This document shows positions 49,642 to 52,547 of a stretch of DNA of 52,547 nucleotides, in pieces. The notes under the pieces are model-generated. The model ran no database searches. It saw only the letters and a list, made by a program, of their open reading frames with translations, and was not told the origin of the DNA. The DNA comes from Thermincola carboxydiphila (lineage in GTDB: Bacteria > Bacillota > Thermincolia > Thermincolales > UBA2595), in assembly GCA_016841725.1 (NCBI GenBank), contig JAENYP010000019.1:1-52547 (forward strand). The letters run 5' to 3'. The position numbers and the translations under genes are program-made. Each line of letters starts with the position of its first letter. Positions within the stretch are counted from its first letter, which is position 1.

Positions 49642-50080
49642 TCCTGGAAACCCCCGCTTCGATCATTTTTTTTAGAATATCAGTGGCCTCTATAGTTATT
49701 TTTCCTGTTTTCAGCTTAAAAAACAACTCCCTTGGCTGGCCGCTTTTACCATAGTATGTTACGTTAAGAAGATACCTGTTCCACAGCGGGTTCCAGAAAA
49801 GAAAATAGTAGGGATTACCCTTGCACCTTGAAGCCCAAAGGTTTTTATTGGGATTCAGAGAAATCTTTTTTACCTTGATAATCTTTTGAAAATCCAGCGC
49901 CAGGGACCAGTCCTCCACAGCCAGTTCCCGGTACCGGATCTGTTCTCTGGAGAAGCACAGGATCCCCCTGCTCCGGGGCAGCCAGAAAGACCCCTTTTTA
50001 TTTGAGGGAATATCCCCATAATAGTCGGCACGTACAATAAATTCGTTATTGTTTTGCTTATCAATGCTGTTTTTTTTCAT
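49634..50080 (-). CDS. Hypothetical protein, first gene of two-component operon
   Basis: The 148-aa soluble protein has a central beta-rich part (FIVRADYYGDIPSNKKGSFW, ILCFSREQIRYRELAVEDW, KKISLNPN, YYFLFWNPLWNRYLLNVTYY) and a C-terminal helix, an arrangement like PH/GRAM-type domains. No motif allows a firm family. ATG 50080 is used because it leaves the basic N-terminus KKNSIDKQ intact; an upstream in-frame start (50116) also exists. It overlaps the response regulator gene, so it is co-translated with the two-component pair and may modulate it (inference). Confidence 0.65.
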   Translation of the reverse strand: MKKNSIDKQNNNEFIVRADYYGDIPSNKKGSFWLPRSRGILCFSREQIRYRELAVEDWSLALDFQKIIKVKKISLNPNKNLWASRCKGNPYYFLFWNPLWNRYLLNVTYYGKSGQPRELFFKLKTGKITIEATDILKKMIEAGVSRNE

Positions 50081-50224
50081 TATAACCACTTTTCCCTTGT
50101 TTCGCCTTATTGTCAAAAAATTAATAATTAGAGGTTTTTTGGATTCTTTTATCGAATTGTTATATCGAACTAATGAGTTTAATTGTTAGTTAGCAGCACC
50201 ACAGTGAAAGGGTGTTATATTAAT

Positions 50225-51379
50225 ATGACAGACAAAAGCAGTTGTCCAAAGTCAGAGAAAAAATATAAGCCGGGATTTTCACTGCATCAAAATGCGGTTT
50301 CGCTGCGGAAAAGGCTGGAGGATTCCCGCCTGAAGAATCATGAATTAATATCTCAGTTAGAGAGAACCGAATTTGAGAGTAAACTTCTTCGGGAAATAAA
50401 TACGGCCATAACTTCAACATTTGAGCTGCAGGAAATCCTCTCTCTTATATTACAGGTCCTGACCACCCTTGTAAATACCCAGGGAGTATCGGTAATACTG
50501 GTCAATGAAACTGACAACACGCTTCGGATAGCTGAGAGCTATGGCCTTTCCACTAAGGATATAGAAAATTTCTATATCTATTATGCCAGACTCAATCAAG
50601 GGTTCTTCTACGAAATGACTGTAGAGAAAAAACCCAGGTTCTTTGACAGTGATACCGGTGTTTTCCCTCTTCTTCTATCTGTTCCCCTGGTTTCAAGAAA
50701 CAAGGTCATTGGTTTCTTAAATATCCATTCGATGTACCAAAACAAGCCTCTTACCAATGAAAAAACCTTACTGGTTTATGCCCTTGCCAGTCAGGCATCT
50801 ATTGCCATCAGCAATGCCCAGATGTTTGGCGCTATGCGGGAACAGGCAATAATGGACCAGTGTACGGGACTGTATAATTTCCGGTACTTCCAGGAAAAGC
50901 TTGATGAGGAAATGGCCTATGCTGAAGAAAATACTGAATCCTTGTCACTGATGATTCTGGATATTGATCATTTCAAGCATGTTAACGACACTTGGGGTCA
51001 TTTATACGGGGATACCGTACTCAGGGAACTGGCCAATCTGCTGAAGCGGAATGTCAGGTCCGGAGACTCTGTATGCCGTTATGGAGGCGAAGAGTTTGCC
51101 ATTATCCTGCCCAGATGTGAGAATGAAATCGCCCGGAGAATCGCGGAAAGGATTAGGGTCAGAATCCAGGAAACAACTGCCAATGACAGGAGAAATGTCT
51201 TTAAAGATCCCATCACTGTCAGTATCGGAGTCTCCGGATATAGTACAGGTGTCAGTAAAAACATCCTTATCCGGCAGGCCGACCTTGCTCTTTATTGGGC
51301 CAAAAATAATGGCCGCAACAGATCCCATCTTTTTAATCCGGATCTGGAAAGTGAATATGAAATATATAATCAAAAATAA
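50225..51379 (+). CDS. GAF-GGDEF diguanylate cyclase
   Basis: The 384-aa protein has a coiled coil (about residues 20-60, ending REINTAITSTFELQEI), a GAF sensor domain (about 65-215) and a GGDEF domain (about 220-375; DQCTGLYNFRYF, LSLMILDIDHFKHVND). The active-site loop is GGEEF, and RSGD five residues before it is a canonical RxxD inhibitory site, so it should be an active, product-inhibited c-di-GMP synthase. No transmembrane segment is seen. The start ATG 50225 lies 8 bases after AAAGGGTG. A terminator overlaps its stop codon. Confidence 0.93.
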   Translation: MTDKSSCPKSEKKYKPGFSLHQNAVSLRKRLEDSRLKNHELISQLERTEFESKLLREINTAITSTFELQEILSLILQVLTTLVNTQGVSVILVNETDNTLRIAESYGLSTKDIENFYIYYARLNQGFFYEMTVEKKPRFFDSDTGVFPLLLSVPLVSRNKVIGFLNIHSMYQNKPLTNEKTLLVYALASQASIAISNAQMFGAMREQAIMDQCTGLYNFRYFQEKLDEEMAYAEENTESLSLMILDIDHFKHVNDTWGHLYGDTVLRELANLLKRNVRSGDSVCRYGGEEFAIILPRCENEIARRIAERIRVRIQETTANDRRNVFKDPITVSIGVSGYSTGVSKNILIRQADLALYWAKNNGRNRSHLFNPDLESEYEIYNQK

Positions 51380-51406
51380 AACAGGCATAAGCCTGTTTTA
51401 TTTTTG
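51373..51406. terminator. Terminator at the end of the GAF-GGDEF gene
   Basis: AAAAATAAAACAGGC (51373-51387) and GCCTGTTTTATTTTT (51392-51406) are perfect complements around ATAA. It includes the stop codon and works in both directions. Confidence 0.9.
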
Positions 51407-51710
51407 TATAATTACTGCTAATATGCTGATTAGAAAACTAAGTCTGAGTAATCCGTATTTGATCCTGATTCCCTGGTACGGCTTTTTCTTCAATGCCACT
51501 ACATTTGAGCTGAGCATTTTAGAGCCTCCTTCCATGGATTTGTAACGGTTCATCCTTGACCCGTTTATTTGATTTGTATCTTTTATCGGGTTAATTCAAA
51601 AAAACTTTAGCTTTTTTCAAATAACTTCATGGAGGATATTGGCATACCGGGTCGAATTTTTTATAACAAAGAATCGGTTGAGTAATATTAATTTGGAGGA
51701 CTGATATTTT
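51407..51710. other. Intergenic region before minC
   Basis: About 300 bases. A 40-aa frame (51423-51545) has no ribosome binding site. GGAGG about 12 bases before the minC ATG is the only clear signal. Confidence 0.5.
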
Positions 51711-52442
51711 ATGAACGGTGACATAATCAGCATAAAGGGTACCCGCAGCGGACTGGTGGCCCTGATTAACACGGAATATGACTTCACCGAAATCAAAAAC
51801 ATACTAAGGACAAAAATAGAAAATTCGCGAGGCTTCTTTAAGGGCGCCCGGATAACTTTCCATTATCCGGGCGATAAGTGCCTCACAGAAGAAATGACCA
51901 TAGAACTGGAAGACATTTGCAGTGAATATGGGCTGTTACCCGACAGGCAGATTGCCTGGCCCTCAGCGCCGGAACCCAGAGATATCATTTCACAGACCAA
52001 TAACGAGGTGGCCGTGTCCGTGGCAGATAATGTCAACCCTGTAATGAAGGAGGCATCCCCTTCTCTTCCGGAATCAGGTATTTCACAGGCTGATCGGGAG
52101 CCAAGCCTTCTGGTCAACCGCAGTTTGAGGTCAGGACAGAAACTTTCCTATGATGGTAATGTTATCATTATGGGTGATGTCAATCCCGGGTCTGAGATTA
52201 CAGCTTCCGGTAATATTGTGGTCTGGGGCAGTCTGCGCGGAGTTGTTCATGCAGGCGCCGGGGGAAAACAGGATTGTTCAATTATGGCATTTCGCCTGAA
52301 ACCTGTCCAGTTAAGGATTGCATCAATTATCAGCCGGTCTCCCGAAAATCAGCAGCTTACATCTTATCCTGAGGTAGCCCGGCTGGCTAACGGAAAAATG
52401 GTTATCGAACCTTACCTTACATATGGACTTAGGAAAAACTGA
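51711..52442 (+). CDS. minC: Septum site-determining protein MinC
   Basis: The 243-aa inhibitor of FtsZ ring placement has an N-terminal domain (about residues 1-85; GFFKGARITFHYPGDKCL), a Pro/Ser-rich linker and a C-terminal beta-helix (about 135-225; VNRSLRSGQKLSYDGNVIIM, GDVNPGSEITASGNIVVWGS, LRGVVHAGAGG) that binds MinD. minD is not in view; a terminator and a group II intron follow within 60 bases, so minC and minD are either separated here or not linked. Confidence 0.93.
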   Translation: MNGDIISIKGTRSGLVALINTEYDFTEIKNILRTKIENSRGFFKGARITFHYPGDKCLTEEMTIELEDICSEYGLLPDRQIAWPSAPEPRDIISQTNNEVAVSVADNVNPVMKEASPSLPESGISQADREPSLLVNRSLRSGQKLSYDGNVIIMGDVNPGSEITASGNIVVWGSLRGVVHAGAGGKQDCSIMAFRLKPVQLRIASIISRSPENQQLTSYPEVARLANGKMVIEPYLTYGLRKN

Positions 52443-52456
52443 GTATTGCCCCGGAA

Positions 52457-52498
52457 ACATAAAAGGCCTGCTGAATGTGATCAGCGTGCCTTTTATGT
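52457..52498. terminator. Terminator after minC
   Basis: ACATAAAAGGC pairs with GCCTTTTATGT, with CTGCTGA/TCAGC-type pairing further in. The 3' side is immediately followed by intron sequence, so the usual T tail may lie beyond the intron. Confidence 0.75.
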
Positions 52499-52547
52499 GT
52501 GCGCCCAGCATGGGCGCAGTCTAACGGGTGCAAGTCCCGAGTGCGGG
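52499..52547 (+). mobile_element. Group II intron 5' end, cut by window edge
   Basis: Starting GTGCGCCCAGC and continuing ATGGGCGC, then GGGTGCAAGTCCCGAG, this matches the 5' end (GUGYG boundary and first domain I hairpins) common to bacterial group II introns. It is inserted directly after the minC terminator stem, a preferred target for some classes. The reverse-transcriptase gene would lie to the right, outside the window. Confidence 0.8.

Noticed and set aside
51423-51545. 40-aa frame after the GAF-GGDEF terminator
   Set aside because: A TATAAT-like sequence precedes it, but there is no ribosome binding site and no recognisable product.
1-52547. CRISPR arrays, rRNA, tRNA, T-box or other known riboswitches
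   Set aside because: I saw no regularly spaced repeats, tRNA arms or further riboswitch cores beyond the two GEMM-I elements. A covariance-model scan would be needed to exclude weak ones.

Overview
The window looks like a chromosome segment of a spore-forming anaerobic Firmicute, most likely of the Peptococcaceae/Desulfotomaculum type. The basis is moderate-to-low G+C, heavy use of TTG and GTG starts behind strong AGGAGG-type ribosome binding sites, spore genes (SpoVK and GerD homologues), a clostridial LexA/YneA SOS pair and a [NiFe] hydrogenase. The genus cannot be fixed from sequence reading alone.

Layout. 1-2.3 kb is a decayed, AT-rich stretch: a gene cut by the left edge, a 50-aa membrane peptide, an RHS-repeat remnant, a Cys-rich mini-protein and the wreck of a malic enzyme gene, next to a PAS/Fis-type regulator (2.3-3.2 kb). 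A YneA-like LysM protein and lexA diverge across three SOS boxes (3.3-4.5 kb). From 4.6 to 23.3 kb nearly everything is on the minus strand: MvhD-like protein, DUF456, REC-GGDEF, YnbB, HflX, SpoVK, then (after plus-strand HU) hfq, miaA, an RsmJ-like methyltransferase, mutL, a histone-deacetylase-like hydrolase, a hydantoinase A-like protein, mutS, a RicA/YmcA homologue and miaB. miaB-ymcA-mutS-mutL is a classic Firmicute order, here with two metabolic genes inserted. 23.4-26.1 kb is again AT-rich, with remnants and poorly known membrane genes. Then come YitT, a [NiFe] hydrogenase operon (cytochrome b5-like protein, small subunit, large subunit, maturation protease) divergent from a MerR regulator, a CNNM/CorC protein, HtpX, a GltB-type FMN protein and a ferritin-like protein. 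35.1-38.9 kb holds an ArsR regulator with a Met-rich winged-helix protein, a second YneA-like protein, an acidic SLH surface protein and YqhV. 39-47.5 kb carries an MFS transporter, comA/comB (sulfolactate synthesis), DUF441, DUF89, a GGCT-like protein, DUF3786, a PilZ protein, iadA and GerD. The right end has a three-gene two-component operon, a GAF-GGDEF cyclase, minC and the first bases of a group II intron cut by the window edge.

How the pieces connect. The strongest theme is cyclic di-GMP. Two GEMM/c-di-GMP-I riboswitches, each followed by a terminator-like hairpin, precede HU (plus strand) and the SLH protein (minus strand). Two GGDEF proteins and a PilZ protein lie in the same 52 kb. 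A second theme is genome maintenance: lexA, mutS, mutL and an SOS-type division inhibitor. The most unusual non-coding structure is a 327-bp imperfect inverted duplication at 44157-44483, one arm of which contains the end of the DUF3786 gene. No CRISPR array, rRNA or tRNA gene was recognised.
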